From contig NZ_JACHMF010000001.1 of assembly GCF_014204895.1 (NCBI RefSeq), forward strand, positions 744,001 to 808,000: a DNA stretch of 64,000 nucleotides, given 5' to 3'. Position numbers and translations under genes: made by a program. How positions within the stretch are numbered: the stretch's first letter is position 1; each line of letters begins with the position of its first letter. The stretch comes from Paractinoplanes abujensis (GTDB lineage: Bacteria > Actinomycetota > Actinomycetes > Mycobacteriales > Micromonosporaceae). The notes beneath the pieces are model-generated. The model saw only the letters and a list, made by a program, of their open reading frames with translations, had not been told where the DNA came from and ran no database searches. Positions 56,188-64,000 of this stretch are shown here, piece after piece.

Positions 56188-57378
56188 TCAGTCGCAGCGG
56201 AGGAGGCCGGCCTTCTCCTTGGTCTGCAGCACGTGACGGGCGGCGTCGTCCACCCGGGAGCGGAAGGACTGATCGGATTCGGCCTTGGCGATGAGGGCGC
56301 CGGCCATCGGGGCCGCGTCGGAGGGGACGATGGTCAGCACCATGTCGCCCCCGGCGGCCACGAAGCGGGTCGCGCGCTGGGCCGGCGGCACACCGGTGAC
56401 GGCCCGGGCCGCGCCCAGATCGTCAGAGATCACCAGGCCCTCGAAGCCGATCTTCTCCCGGAGCAGCCCGGTGATGATCGGCTTCGAGAAGGCGGCGACC
56501 GCGCCGGGGTCGATTTTCGGATAGCGCGCGGAGGAGATCATCACGGCGGCCGACCCGGCGTCGATGCCGGCCTTGAACGGGGCCAGGTAGGGGTCGTCGA
56601 CGGTCGCGGTGTTGTCGGTCGCGCCCGTCGAGACGTCGGTGTTGACCCGTACCCGGCCCAGGCCCGGGAAGTGCTTCAAGGTGGTCAGCACCCCGGCGTC
56701 CTGTGAGGCGGGCACAACCGTACGGATGGCGGCGGCCACGCGGACCGGGTCGGAGCCGAACTCGCGGCGGAACGCCCCGATCGGCGGGTTGTCGGCGCCG
56801 ATGCTCGTGGGGACGGTGTCGGCCACCGGGGCCAGGTTGAGGTTGACGCCGATGCCGGTCAGCCGGCGGGCGCTCTCACGGGTGGTGTCGCGCAGCGCCG
56901 CCGGTGATCCGGAGCCGAGCCGATGGGCCGACGGCAGCCGTGGGAAGTCGGGGCCCTTGAGGGTCTGCACGCTGCCGCCCTCCTGGTCGACGGCCACCAG
57001 CATCGGCAGCTCGGCGCGCTTCTGCAGGCCGGCGATGTCCGACTTGAGGGCGGCGGCGGTGTGTGTGCTGCGGCCGCGCAGGAACGCCCCGCCGACGTGG
57101 TAGCGCCGCAAGGTGTCACCGGCGCCACTGGGCGCGTTCACCGCAACGCCGATCATGAGCAGCTGACCGGCGCGTTCGGCCAGGTCGAGGCCTTCCAGAG
57201 TGCGGGTGACGCAATCCGGGGCCGGCGAAGGCGAGGTGGACGCTGACGCTGACGCTGACGGTGGCGCGGCCGAGGAAGGCGAAGGCGACGCGGAGGAGGG
57301 CGACGGCGTTTCCTCGGTGGAGCAGGCGCCGGACGCCAGCAGGACGGCGACCGTCAGAACGGCCAGGCTTCGCTTCAT
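56188..57378 (-). CDS. GH3 NagZ-like lipoprotein (beta-N-acetylhexosaminidase family)
   Basis: 396 residues. Lipobox signal (VLLASGAC) and a Ser/Pro/Ala linker place it on the outer face of the membrane. The GH3 barrel shows AVDQEGGSVQ, KHFPGLGRV near residue 235, and GLVISDDLG near 316 with the nucleophile aspartate. The usual NagZ loop with Asp-x-His acid/base after KHFPGHG is replaced by NTDVSTGATDN, without the histidine. Probably trims peptidoglycan or related glycans. ATG 57378 (MKRSLAVL) is preferred to a longer start. Confidence 0.85.
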   Translation of the reverse strand: MKRSLAVLTVAVLLASGACSTEETPSPSSASPSPSSAAPPSASASASTSPSPAPDCVTRTLEGLDLAERAGQLLMIGVAVNAPSGAGDTLRRYHVGGAFLRGRSTHTAAALKSDIAGLQKRAELPMLVAVDQEGGSVQTLKGPDFPRLPSAHRLGSGSPAALRDTTRESARRLTGIGVNLNLAPVADTVPTSIGADNPPIGAFRREFGSDPVRVAAAIRTVVPASQDAGVLTTLKHFPGLGRVRVNTDVSTGATDNTATVDDPYLAPFKAGIDAGSAAVMISSARYPKIDPGAVAAFSKPIITGLLREKIGFEGLVISDDLGAARAVTGVPPAQRATRFVAAGGDMVLTIVPSDAAPMAGALIAKAESDQSFRSRVDDAARHVLQTKEKAGLLRCD

Positions 57379-57460
57379 CGGCGACCACGCTAGCCAATCG
57401 GAACGTCGGCGCAACCGGACGTGCGCCGATGGTGCACAAGCCGGGGAGATCTTGTGTGGA

Positions 57461-58057
57461 TCAGGTCCGCAGGCCGTCGAAGGCGAGCACGGTCACCGCG
57501 TCGGCGATCGACTCGGCGCTGCCGGGACGGGGCCTGTACCACTCGGTGAGGGAGTTGACCATGCCGAGGAGCAGGCGCGCCGCGGTCGGCGGGTCGATGT
57601 CGGGCCGTACGTCGCCCTCGGCCTGGGCCTGCTTGACGAGCTCGGTGACCAGGCCGTCGAACTCGCGCCGCCGGGCCAGCGCGTGCTGCTCGGCCGCCGT
57701 GTTGCCGCGCACCCGCAGCAGGACCGTCACGTACTCGAAGCGGTCGGACAGCACGATCACGCTGCGCCGGATCAGCTGCTCCAGCCGTTCCAGGGCGGAG
57801 ACGTCGAGCGCGCGGACCTCGTCGGCCGCCTCGAACAGCCCGTCCAGCGCCCGGTCCATCGCCATCTGCAGCAGCTGCTCCTTGCTGGCGATGTGGTGGT
57901 AGACGCTCGATTTGGTGATGCCGAGCGCCACCGCGAGGTCGTACATGCTCGTGTAGTCGTAGCCGCGCTCGTTGAACAGCCGCACCGCGACGGCCAGCAC
58001 GGCATCCTGGTCGTGACCGGGGCGTCCGCGCCGGCGGGGCGCAGCAGAAGATGCCAT
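57461..58057 (-). CDS. TetR family regulator of the phenylacetate operon (PaaR-like)
   Basis: 198 residues. N-terminal DNA-binding helices (ERGYDYTSMYDLAVALGITK, SSVYHHIASKEQLL) and a helical ligand domain. ATG 58057 is used. Divergent from the paa genes with an inverted repeat between; by analogy with PaaR it should be released by phenylacetyl-CoA. The ligand is inferred. Confidence 0.88.
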   Translation of the reverse strand: MASSAAPRRRGRPGHDQDAVLAVAVRLFNERGYDYTSMYDLAVALGITKSSVYHHIASKEQLLQMAMDRALDGLFEAADEVRALDVSALERLEQLIRRSVIVLSDRFEYVTVLLRVRGNTAAEQHALARRREFDGLVTELVKQAQAEGDVRPDIDPPTAARLLLGMVNSLTEWYRPRPGSAESIADAVTVLAFDGLRT

Positions 58058-58071
58058 TGTCGCTCCCGGGG

Positions 58072-58101
58072 TTGATTTACCTACCGAACGGACGGTAGAT
58101 A
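58072..58101 (+). promoter_or_regulatory. paa promoter with TetR operator in the spacer
   Basis: TTGATT (58072-58077) and TAGATA (58096-58101) are 18 bases apart. An inverted repeat, CTACCG (58081-58086), six bases, CGGTAG (58093-58098), overlaps the spacer and -10, so a bound TetR dimer would exclude polymerase. Confidence 0.7.
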
Positions 58102-58131
58102 AATAGGCACGCGAGCGCAAGGGAGCGCAGG

Positions 58132-59799
58132 ATGACCACCCCCGCCGAGTTCTTTCAGACGCATGCCGAGCTGCTCGACCAGGCCGTCCGGGCCACCACC
58201 ACCCGTGACTACTGGTCGGCCTTCCCCGAGTCGCCCAGCAAGTCGGTCTACGGCGAGACCGCCGCCGGTGAGGGCGAGAGCGCCTTCCAGGCCCTGCTCG
58301 GCCGGCCGTTCCCGATCGAGGTGCCCGGCGCCGTGGGCAGCGTCGCCACCGAGCGGTCCCCGTGGGGTCCCGAGCTGGGGGTCAGCTATCCCAAGGCCGA
58401 CCCGCTGGCGCTGGTCGCCGCGGCCCGCGCCGCCACCTCGGCGTGGCGCGCCGTCGGGCCGGAGGGCCGGGCCGGGGTCGCCGCCGAGATCATCAAGCGG
58501 ATCAACGCGCGCAGCTTCGAGCTGGCCCACGCCGTGCAGCACACCACCGGCCAGGCCTTCGTCATGGCCTTCCAGGCCGGCGGCCCGCACGCGCAGGATC
58601 GCGCGCTCGAGGCGGTGGCCTACGCGCTGGCCGCCACCCGCAGCATCCCGGCCACCACCGAGTGGAGCAAGCCCCAGCGCGGCGGTGACCCGCTGCGGCT
58701 GAGCAAGACCAGCACGGTCGTCGGCCGCGGCGTCTCCCTCGTCATCGGCTGCACCACGTTCCCCACGTGGAACAGCTATCCCGGCCTGTTCGCCAGCCTG
58801 GTCACGGGCAACCCGGTGATCGTCAAGCCGCACCCGGGGGCCGTGCTGCCGCTCGCCATCACCGTGCAGATCTGCCGCGAGGTGCTGGCCGAGGCCGGGC
58901 AGAACCCCGACCTGGTCACCCTGGCCGCCGAGGAGCCCGGCGACGGCATCGCGGCCACGCTGGCCACCCACCCCGACGTGCGCATCGTCGACTTCACCGG
59001 CTCCAGCGAGTTCGGCAACTGGCTCGAGGCGAACGCGCGTCAGGCCGTCGTCTACACCGAGAAGGCCGGCCTCAACACGGTCGTCGTCGATTCCACCGAC
59101 GACTACAAGGGACTGCTGCGCAACCTGTCCTTCTCGCTCTCGCTCTACAGCGGCCAGATGTGCACGACCCCGCAAAACATCCTGGTCCCGGCGTCCGGCA
59201 TCGAGACCGACGCCGGTCACCGCAGCGTCGAGGAATTCGGGGCCGACCTGGCGGGCGCGCTCGACAAGCTGCTGGGCGACCCGGCCCGTGCGGCCGGCAC
59301 GCTCGGGGCGATCGTCAACGACGGCGTGCTGGCCCGGCTGACCGAGGCCGCGGGCGCGAGCGGCGTCATCCACCCCACCACCGAGGTCGCCGGCGAGCAC
59401 CCCGGGGCGACGATCCGGACGCCGGTGGTGATCAGCCTCGACGCCGCCGACGATAAGACGTACACGCGGGAGTGGTTCGGCCCGGTGTCGTTCGTGATCA
59501 CCACCGAGTCGACCGAGCACAGCCTGCGCATCCTGGTCGAGACGGTCCGGGCCCACGGGGCGCTCACCGCGCTGGTCCACTCGAACCGGCCCGAAATCCT
59601 TTCCGCTGCGCGGGAGGCGGCGCTCGACGCCGGGGTGCACCTCGCCGAAAATCTCACCGGTGGGGTGTTCGTCAACCAGACCGCCGCGTTCAGCGACCTG
59701 CACGGCTCCGGGGCCAACCCGGCGGCCACGGCCTCGCTGAGTGACGACCATTTCGTCACCGGCCGGTTCTTCACCCTGCAGTCGCGTCACCACGTCTGA
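58132..59799 (+). CDS. paaN: Phenylacetic acid degradation aldehyde dehydrogenase PaaN
   Basis: 555 residues of the PaaN1 branch: an aldehyde dehydrogenase domain with no fused MaoC hydratase. Early [36 protein letters not shown], and catalytic Cys344 in [12 protein letters not shown] are visible. Oxidises the semialdehyde formed after ring cleavage of the phenylacetyl-CoA oxepin; the separate MaoC-type partner is not in view. First gene of the operon, with AGGGAG upstream of ATG 58132. Confidence 0.9.
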   Translation: MTTPAEFFQTHAELLDQAVRATTTRDYWSAFPESPSKSVYGETAAGEGESAFQALLGRPFPIEVPGAVGSVATERSPWGPELGVSYPKADPLALVAAARAATSAWRAVGPEGRAGVAAEIIKRINARSFELAHAVQHTTGQAFVMAFQAGGPHAQDRALEAVAYALAATRSIPATTEWSKPQRGGDPLRLSKTSTVVGRGVSLVIGCTTFPTWNSYPGLFASLVTGNPVIVKPHPGAVLPLAITVQICREVLAEAGQNPDLVTLAAEEPGDGIAATLATHPDVRIVDFTGSSEFGNWLEANARQAVVYTEKAGLNTVVVDSTDDYKGLLRNLSFSLSLYSGQMCTTPQNILVPASGIETDAGHRSVEEFGADLAGALDKLLGDPARAAGTLGAIVNDGVLARLTEAAGASGVIHPTTEVAGEHPGATIRTPVVISLDAADDKTYTREWFGPVSFVITTESTEHSLRILVETVRAHGALTALVHSNRPEILSAAREAALDAGVHLAENLTGGVFVNQTAAFSDLHGSGANPAATASLSDDHFVTGRFFTLQSRHHV

Positions 59800-59816
59800 G
59801 CGGAAGGAACTACACG

Positions 59817-61019
59817 ATGGCCGAGGCCTTTCTCGTCGGCGGCGTCCGCACCCCCCAGGGCAAGTACGGCGGCGCGCTCGCCGGCTTCCGTCCCGACGAC
59901 CTCGCCGGGTTGGTCGTCCGCGAGGCGGTGGCCCGCGCCGGGGTGCCCGCCGACGAGATCGACGAGGTCGTGCTGGGCGCGGCGAACCAGGCGGGGGAGG
60001 ACAATCGCAACGTGGCCCGCATGGCGGTGCTGCTGGCGGGCCTGCCCGACACCGTCGGTGGTTACACGGTCAACCGGCTCTGCGCGAGCGGTCTGACCGC
60101 GATCGTGTCGGCGGCCAACCAGATCCGGGCCGGCGAGGCCGACCTGATCGTGGCCGGCGGCGTCGAGTCGATGACCCGCGCGCCGTGGGTGATGCAGAAG
60201 CCGGGCACCCCGTGGGCGCGGCCTGGCGAGGTGGTCGACACGTCGCTGGGCTGGCGCTTCACCAACCCGCTGTTCAAGCAGCACGATCAGACCGCGGGCC
60301 GCGGCCCGGAGGACCGCCGCATCACGCTGAGCATGGGCGAGACCGCCGAGGAGGTGGCCGCGCTCGACGGCATCACCCGGGCCGAGAGCGACGCGTTCGC
60401 GTTGCGCAGCCACGAGCGGGCGATCGCCGCGATCGACGCCGGGCGATTCGGCGACGAGATCGTGCCGGTCGGCGACGTCAGCACCGACGAGATCCCGCGC
60501 CGCGGCTCCACGCTGGAGAAGCTGGGCGGCCTGAAGACGGTCTTCCGCAAGGACGGTGTGGTCACGGCCGGGTCGTCGTCCCCGCTCAGCGACGGCGCCG
60601 CCGCGCTGGTCGTGGCCAGCCGGGCCGCCGTCGAGCGCTACGGGCTGACCCCGCGCGCCCGGGTGGTCACCGCGGCCAGCGCCGGGGTGCCGCCGCAGCT
60701 CATGGGTCTGGGCCCGGTGCCCGCCACGCAGAAGGCACTCGACCGCGTGGGCTGGGCGGCGACCGATCTCGACGCCGTGGAGCTCAACGAGGCGTTCGCG
60801 GTGCAGTCGCTCGCGGTGATCCGCCGGCTCAAGCTGGACGAGGAGCGGGTGAACGCCGACGGCGGCGCGATCGCGCTCGGTCACCCGCTGGGCTGCTCGG
60901 GCGCGCGGCTCACGGTCACGCTGCTCGGCCGCATGGAACGGGAGAACGCCCGGCGCGGCCTGTCCACCCTGTGCGTGGGTGTCGGTCAGGGCGTCGCGAT
61001 GCTGGTGGAACGGCCGTGA
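59817..61019 (+). CDS. paaJ: Thiolase, probable 3-oxoadipyl-CoA thiolase
   Basis: 400 residues. Thiolase triad visible: nucleophile Cys89 in NRLCASG, and H356 plus Cys360 in [11 protein letters not shown]. Also [12 protein letters not shown]. In this operon it should perform the thiolytic steps of phenylacetate beta-oxidation (3-oxoadipyl-CoA to acetyl-CoA and succinyl-CoA). Start ATG 59817 with GGAAGGA; overlaps the hydratase gene by four bases. It could equally be listed as a general acetyl-CoA acetyltransferase. Confidence 0.88.
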   Translation: MAEAFLVGGVRTPQGKYGGALAGFRPDDLAGLVVREAVARAGVPADEIDEVVLGAANQAGEDNRNVARMAVLLAGLPDTVGGYTVNRLCASGLTAIVSAANQIRAGEADLIVAGGVESMTRAPWVMQKPGTPWARPGEVVDTSLGWRFTNPLFKQHDQTAGRGPEDRRITLSMGETAEEVAALDGITRAESDAFALRSHERAIAAIDAGRFGDEIVPVGDVSTDEIPRRGSTLEKLGGLKTVFRKDGVVTAGSSSPLSDGAAALVVASRAAVERYGLTPRARVVTAASAGVPPQLMGLGPVPATQKALDRVGWAATDLDAVELNEAFAVQSLAVIRRLKLDEERVNADGGAIALGHPLGCSGARLTVTLLGRMERENARRGLSTLCVGVGQGVAMLVERP

Positions 61020-61744
61020 CGACACTCGCCGTCGAGGAGTTCGACGACCGCGTGGTGGTGACGTTGCACCGGCCCGAGGCCCGCAACGCCATCAACGCGG
61101 CCATGGTCGCCGAGCTGCACGACGTGTGCGCGGCTCTGGAGGCCGAGCCCAGGCTGCTGCTGATCACCGGGGCCGGGGGCACATTCGCCGCCGGGGCCGA
61201 CATCGGCGAGCTGCGTGACCGCGGCCGCGAGCAGGCACTGCAGGGCATCAACCGCGCGGTGTTCGACCGGATCGCCAAGCTGCCGCTGCCGGCGGTGGCC
61301 GCCGTCGACGGTTACGCGCTGGGCGGGGGCGCCGAGCTGGCGTACGCGTGCGATGTCCGCCTGGCCTCACCGGCGGCCGTCTTCGGCAATCCGGAGCCGG
61401 GGTTGGGCATCCTCGCCGCGGCCGGCGCGTGCTGGCGGCTGCGGGAGCTGGTCGGGGCCTCGGTCGCCAAGCAGGTGCTGCTGGCCGGGCGGCGGCTCGA
61501 CGCCGACGACGCGCTGCGGTTCGGGCTGGTCGCCGAGGTTGTGCCGGCCGAGAAGCTGCTCGAGCGGGCGCATGCCGTGCTCGACCGGATGGCCCGCTCC
61601 GGCCCGCTCGCGCTGCGCCTGACCAAGCTGGTGGCCGACGGCGGCGGGCATCCGCTGACCGACGACCTGGCTCAGGCGATCCTCTTCGAGTCCGACGACA
61701 AGCGCGCCCGGATGGACGCCTTCCTGGCGGGTGGCCGGTCGTGA
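61016..61744 (+). CDS. Enoyl-CoA hydratase/isomerase family protein (paa operon)
   Basis: 242-residue crotonase fold. Oxyanion-hole segments [12 protein letters not shown] and [19 protein letters not shown] are present. [18 protein letters not shown] keeps the first glutamate but lacks the usual GGTQRL, and the second catalytic glutamate position (in AKQVLLAG) reads Gln. So it may be an isomerase or a modified hydratase (PaaF/PaaG/PaaB-like role). GTG 61016 overlaps the thiolase stop; its own stop abuts the dehydrogenase start. Confidence 0.85.
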   Translation: MTTLAVEEFDDRVVVTLHRPEARNAINAAMVAELHDVCAALEAEPRLLLITGAGGTFAAGADIGELRDRGREQALQGINRAVFDRIAKLPLPAVAAVDGYALGGGAELAYACDVRLASPAAVFGNPEPGLGILAAAGACWRLRELVGASVAKQVLLAGRRLDADDALRFGLVAEVVPAEKLLERAHAVLDRMARSGPLALRLTKLVADGGGHPLTDDLAQAILFESDDKRARMDAFLAGGRS

Positions 61745-62604
61745 CCGCCACCGTGCCGAAGCTCGTCGCCGTGGTCGGGGGCGGACGGATGGGGGCCGGG
61801 ATAGCCCAGGTCTTCGCCGTCGCCGGGTCGGTGGTGAGCCTGGTCGAACGCGACCCGGCGGCCGCCGCGGCGGCCCGTGACCGGGTGGCCATGGGCCTGC
61901 TGCGGGCAACCGAGAAGGGCGTGCTCGACGAGTCGTCCGACGCCGTCCTGGAACGGTTGCGGCTCGTCGACGACGTGAGCGGCCTGAGCCCCGACACCGA
62001 TCTGGTGGTGGAGGCCGTCCCCGAGGACGCTGCGCTCAAGATCCAGGTGCTGGCCGCGGCCGAACAAGCGGCCGGCGAGCAGACGGTGCTGGCCAGCAAC
62101 ACCAGTTCGCTGTCGATCACCGGGCTGGCCGGCGGGCTGCGCCGGCCGGAGCGGTTCCTGGGCCTGCACTTCTTCAACCCGGTGCCCGCCAGCAAGCTCG
62201 TCGAGATCGTGACCAGCTCGCTGACCAGCGATCAGGCGCGTGATGCGGCCCGCTCGTGGGTGGCCGGGCTGGGCAAGAGCGAGGTCGTGGTCCGGGATTC
62301 GCCGGGCTTCGCCACCAGCCGCCTCGGGGTGCTGCTCGGGCTCGAGGCCATCCGCATGCTCGAAGAGGGCGTGGCCGACCCGGCGGCGATCGACCGGGCG
62401 ATGGAACTGGGCTACCGGCACCCGATGGGCCCGCTGCGCTCCACCGATCTGGTCGGGCTCGACGTGCGCCTGGCCATCGCCGAGCACCTGCACCGCGAGC
62501 TGGGGGAGCGCTTCGCCCCGCCGCGGCTGCTGCGCGACAAGGTGGCCCGCGGCGAACTGGGCCGCAAGGCCGGACAGGGCTTCTACACCTGGGAGGTGTC
62601 ATGA
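61741..62604 (+). CDS. paaH: 3-hydroxyacyl-CoA dehydrogenase
   Basis: 287 residues. NAD-binding [20 protein letters not shown] at the start, the family signature [19 protein letters not shown] near residue 140 with the catalytic histidine, and [19 protein letters not shown] at the C-terminal domain. In the paa pathway it oxidises 3-hydroxyadipyl-CoA. GTG 61741 and the stop both overlap neighbours by four bases. Confidence 0.92.
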   Translation: MTATVPKLVAVVGGGRMGAGIAQVFAVAGSVVSLVERDPAAAAAARDRVAMGLLRATEKGVLDESSDAVLERLRLVDDVSGLSPDTDLVVEAVPEDAALKIQVLAAAEQAAGEQTVLASNTSSLSITGLAGGLRRPERFLGLHFFNPVPASKLVEIVTSSLTSDQARDAARSWVAGLGKSEVVVRDSPGFATSRLGVLLGLEAIRMLEEGVADPAAIDRAMELGYRHPMGPLRSTDLVGLDVRLAIAEHLHRELGERFAPPRLLRDKVARGELGRKAGQGFYTWEVS

Positions 62605-63629
62605 GCGAGCAGGTCTTCGCCGACACGATCGAGAAGGATCAACGGATCGAGCCCCGCGACTGGATGCCTGACAAGTATCGCGCGACGATGATCCGGCAGA
62701 TCGCTCAGCACGCCCACTCCGAGATCATCGGGATGCAGCCCGAGGGCGCCTGGATCACCCGGGCCCCGTCGTTGCGGCGCAAGGCGATCCTGCTGGCCAA
62801 GGTGCAGGACGAGGCCGGCCACGGGCTCTACCTGTATTCGGCGGCCGAGACGCTGGGGGCCGACCGGGGCGACCTGACCCGCCGGCTCATCGAGGGCCGG
62901 CAGAAGTACTCGTCGATCTTCAACTACCCGACGCTGACGTTCGCCGACGTCGGGGTGATCGGCTGGCTCGTCGACGGCGCCGCCATCTGCAACCAGGTGC
63001 CGCTCTGCCGCAGCTCGTACGGGCCGTACGCGCGGGCCATGATCCGGATCTGCAAGGAGGAGTCGTTCCATCAGCGGCAGGGCTACGAGCTGCTGATGAC
63101 GATGATGCGCGGCACCGAGGCGCAGCGCGCGATGGTGCAGGACGCGGTCGACCGCTGGTGGTGGCCGTCCCTGATGATGTTCGGCCCGCCCGACGGCGAC
63201 TCGCCGAACACAGCCCAGTCGATGGCCTGGAAGATCAAGCGGCACACCAACGACGAGCTCCGGCAGCGGTTCGTCGACATGAGCGTGCCCCAGGCCGAGG
63301 CGCTCGGCGTGCGGCTGCCCGACGACGACCTTCGCTGGAACGCCGACCGGGAGCACTACGACTTCGGCGCCATCGACTGGTCCGAGCTCAAGCGGGTGAT
63401 CTCGGGTGACGGGCCGATGAACGCCGAGCGGATCGCCCACCGGCGCCGGGCCGACGAGGAGGGCGCCTGGGTCCGCGAGGCAGCAGCAGCCCACGCGGCG
63501 AAAAAGCGGGAGGCCGCGGCAAAAAAGCGCGAGGCCACGGCGGAGAAACGCGAGACCGCGGCGAATGAGCGCGAAGCCGAGGCGGCTCCCGCCGGCGAAG
63601 AGGCGAAGCAGCGGGAGGCGCGCGCATGA
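62601..63629 (+). CDS. paaA: 1,2-phenylacetyl-CoA epoxidase subunit PaaA with heptad-repeat tail
   Basis: 342 residues; catalytic diiron subunit that epoxidises the aromatic ring. Diiron ligands in [15 protein letters not shown] and [17 protein letters not shown]. The core ends near residue 290 ([10 protein letters not shown]). A C-terminal Ala/Lys/Arg/Glu-rich tail of ~50 residues, coded partly by four 21-bp repeats, is extra compared with usual PaaA (about 310-330 residues, from recollection). ATG 62601 overlaps the dehydrogenase stop; its stop overlaps paaB. Confidence 0.95.
   Translation: MSEQVFADTIEKDQRIEPRDWMPDKYRATMIRQIAQHAHSEIIGMQPEGAWITRAPSLRRKAILLAKVQDEAGHGLYLYSAAETLGADRGDLTRRLIEGRQKYSSIFNYPTLTFADVGVIGWLVDGAAICNQVPLCRSSYGPYARAMIRICKEESFHQRQGYELLMTMMRGTEAQRAMVQDAVDRWWWPSLMMFGPPDGDSPNTAQSMAWKIKRHTNDELRQRFVDMSVPQAEALGVRLPDDDLRWNADREHYDFGAIDWSELKRVISGDGPMNAERIAHRRRADEEGAWVREAAAAHAAKKREAAAKKREATAEKRETAANEREAEAAPAGEEAKQREARA
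63495..63578 (+). repeat. Four 21-bp (heptad-coding) repeats at the paaA 3' end
   Basis: Units at 63495, 63516, 63537 and 63558 encode [21 protein letters not shown] and AANEREA. Period is exactly seven codons, predicting a charged alpha-helix or coiled coil. Lysine AAA codons are unusually frequent for this genome. Confidence 0.9.
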
Positions 63630-63922
63630 GCGGCGAGATCCGGCACGAGTGGCCACTGTTCGAGGTGTTCGTGCGAGCCAAGCGCGGCCTCAACCACGTG
63701 CACGTGGGCTCGTTGCGGGCCGCCGACCACGAGATGGCGCTGCACCACGCGCGCGACCTCTACACGCGGCGCAACGAAGGCGTGAGCATCTGGGTGGTGC
63801 GCTCCGACGATGTGGTGGCCTCCGGCCCCGACGAGAAGGATGCGTTCTTCGCGCCCAGCGGTGACAAGGTCTACCGCCACCCGACGTATTACGCCATTCC
63901 CGACTCGGTCCCGCACATCTGA
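63626..63922 (+). CDS. paaB: 1,2-phenylacetyl-CoA epoxidase subunit PaaB
   Basis: 98 residues. [40 protein letters not shown] and the C-terminal [13 protein letters not shown] are the PaaB hallmarks. Small bridging subunit of the epoxidase complex. ATG 63626 overlaps the paaA stop by four bases. Confidence 0.95.
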   Translation: MSGEIRHEWPLFEVFVRAKRGLNHVHVGSLRAADHEMALHHARDLYTRRNEGVSIWVVRSDDVVASGPDEKDAFFAPSGDKVYRHPTYYAIPDSVPHI

Positions 63923-63929
63923 GGCCGCC

Positions 63930-64000
63930 ATGTCCTTCGACGACGCCTACCAGGCCCTCACCGATCACGACGACGACGCGCGCTGGGCGTACGGGACGGG
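63930..64000 (+). CDS. paaC: Phenylacetyl-CoA epoxidase subunit PaaC, 5' end (cut by window)
   Basis: Open from ATG 63930 to the window edge, starting MSFDDAYQALTDHDDDARWA. Too short to show motifs, but it follows paaAB by seven bases where PaaC, the structural ferritin-like subunit, is always found. Assignment rests mainly on gene order. Confidence 0.75.
   Translation, partial: MSFDDAYQALTDHDDDARWAYGT

Overview
The window is about 64 kb of very GC-rich DNA. Codon third positions are strongly G/C, GTG and TTG starts are frequent, and many genes overlap by four bases (ATGA or GTGA). The content is typical of an actinobacterium: a DUF3662-FHA protein, a GPP34 protein, an ECF sigma factor paired with a DGPF protein, a translational-type ileS T-box, and paa and iol clusters with ABC import. 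Frequent CGTACGG words and the gene content suggest Micromonosporaceae, perhaps an Actinoplanes relative. That placement is inference; no 16S rRNA or tRNA gene is visible.

Left part (0-10 kb): a histidine phosphatase, a Tat-exported metallophosphoesterase with a LamG-like domain, an MFS exporter, a repeat-rich region of about 1.7 kb with at best one doubtful gene, an orphan DUF3662-FHA protein, and a divergent GH3 beta-glucosidase/LacI pair around a perfect palindrome. Middle-left (10-22 kb): a Cys-motif lipoprotein, a PNPOx protein, the DGPF/ECF pair, then an envelope and export block (adaptor, response regulator, histidine kinase, second adaptor, MacB-type ATPase and permease, DUF5666-like protein). 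This block is followed by a possible LAS-type peptidase and a tiny Tat lipoprotein ending in aspartates.

Middle (22-34 kb): a large LuxR-type ATPase regulator, a TerC membrane protein, GPP34, an amino-acid permease with a GNAT enzyme, a Ser/Thr kinase, an ArsR/glyoxalase pair divergent from a MazG-like gene, and a GntR regulator. The GntR gene faces a complete myo-inositol catabolic and transport operon (34.6-46.3 kb: iolC, aldolase, iolB, iolD, mmsA, iolE, three ABC genes, iolG-like, iolH-like). Two operator sites and a promoter lie between them.

Right part (46-64 kb): a second ArsR module (with an SRPBCC partner) whose inverted repeat closely resembles the first. A gene-poor, repeat-rich stretch with coding remnants follows, then a LacI-controlled sugar oxidoreductase/TIM-barrel pair, a T-box-controlled ileS, and a NagZ-like GH3 lipoprotein. 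The window ends in a TetR-controlled phenylacetate (paa) operon that runs off the edge inside paaC.

Nothing here is clearly a wholly new system. The best second looks are the repeat-expanded export adaptor and its block, the two sister ArsR operators, the tiny Asp-tailed Tat lipoprotein, the low-complexity insertion splitting a GH3 PA14 domain, and the heptad tail on PaaA.
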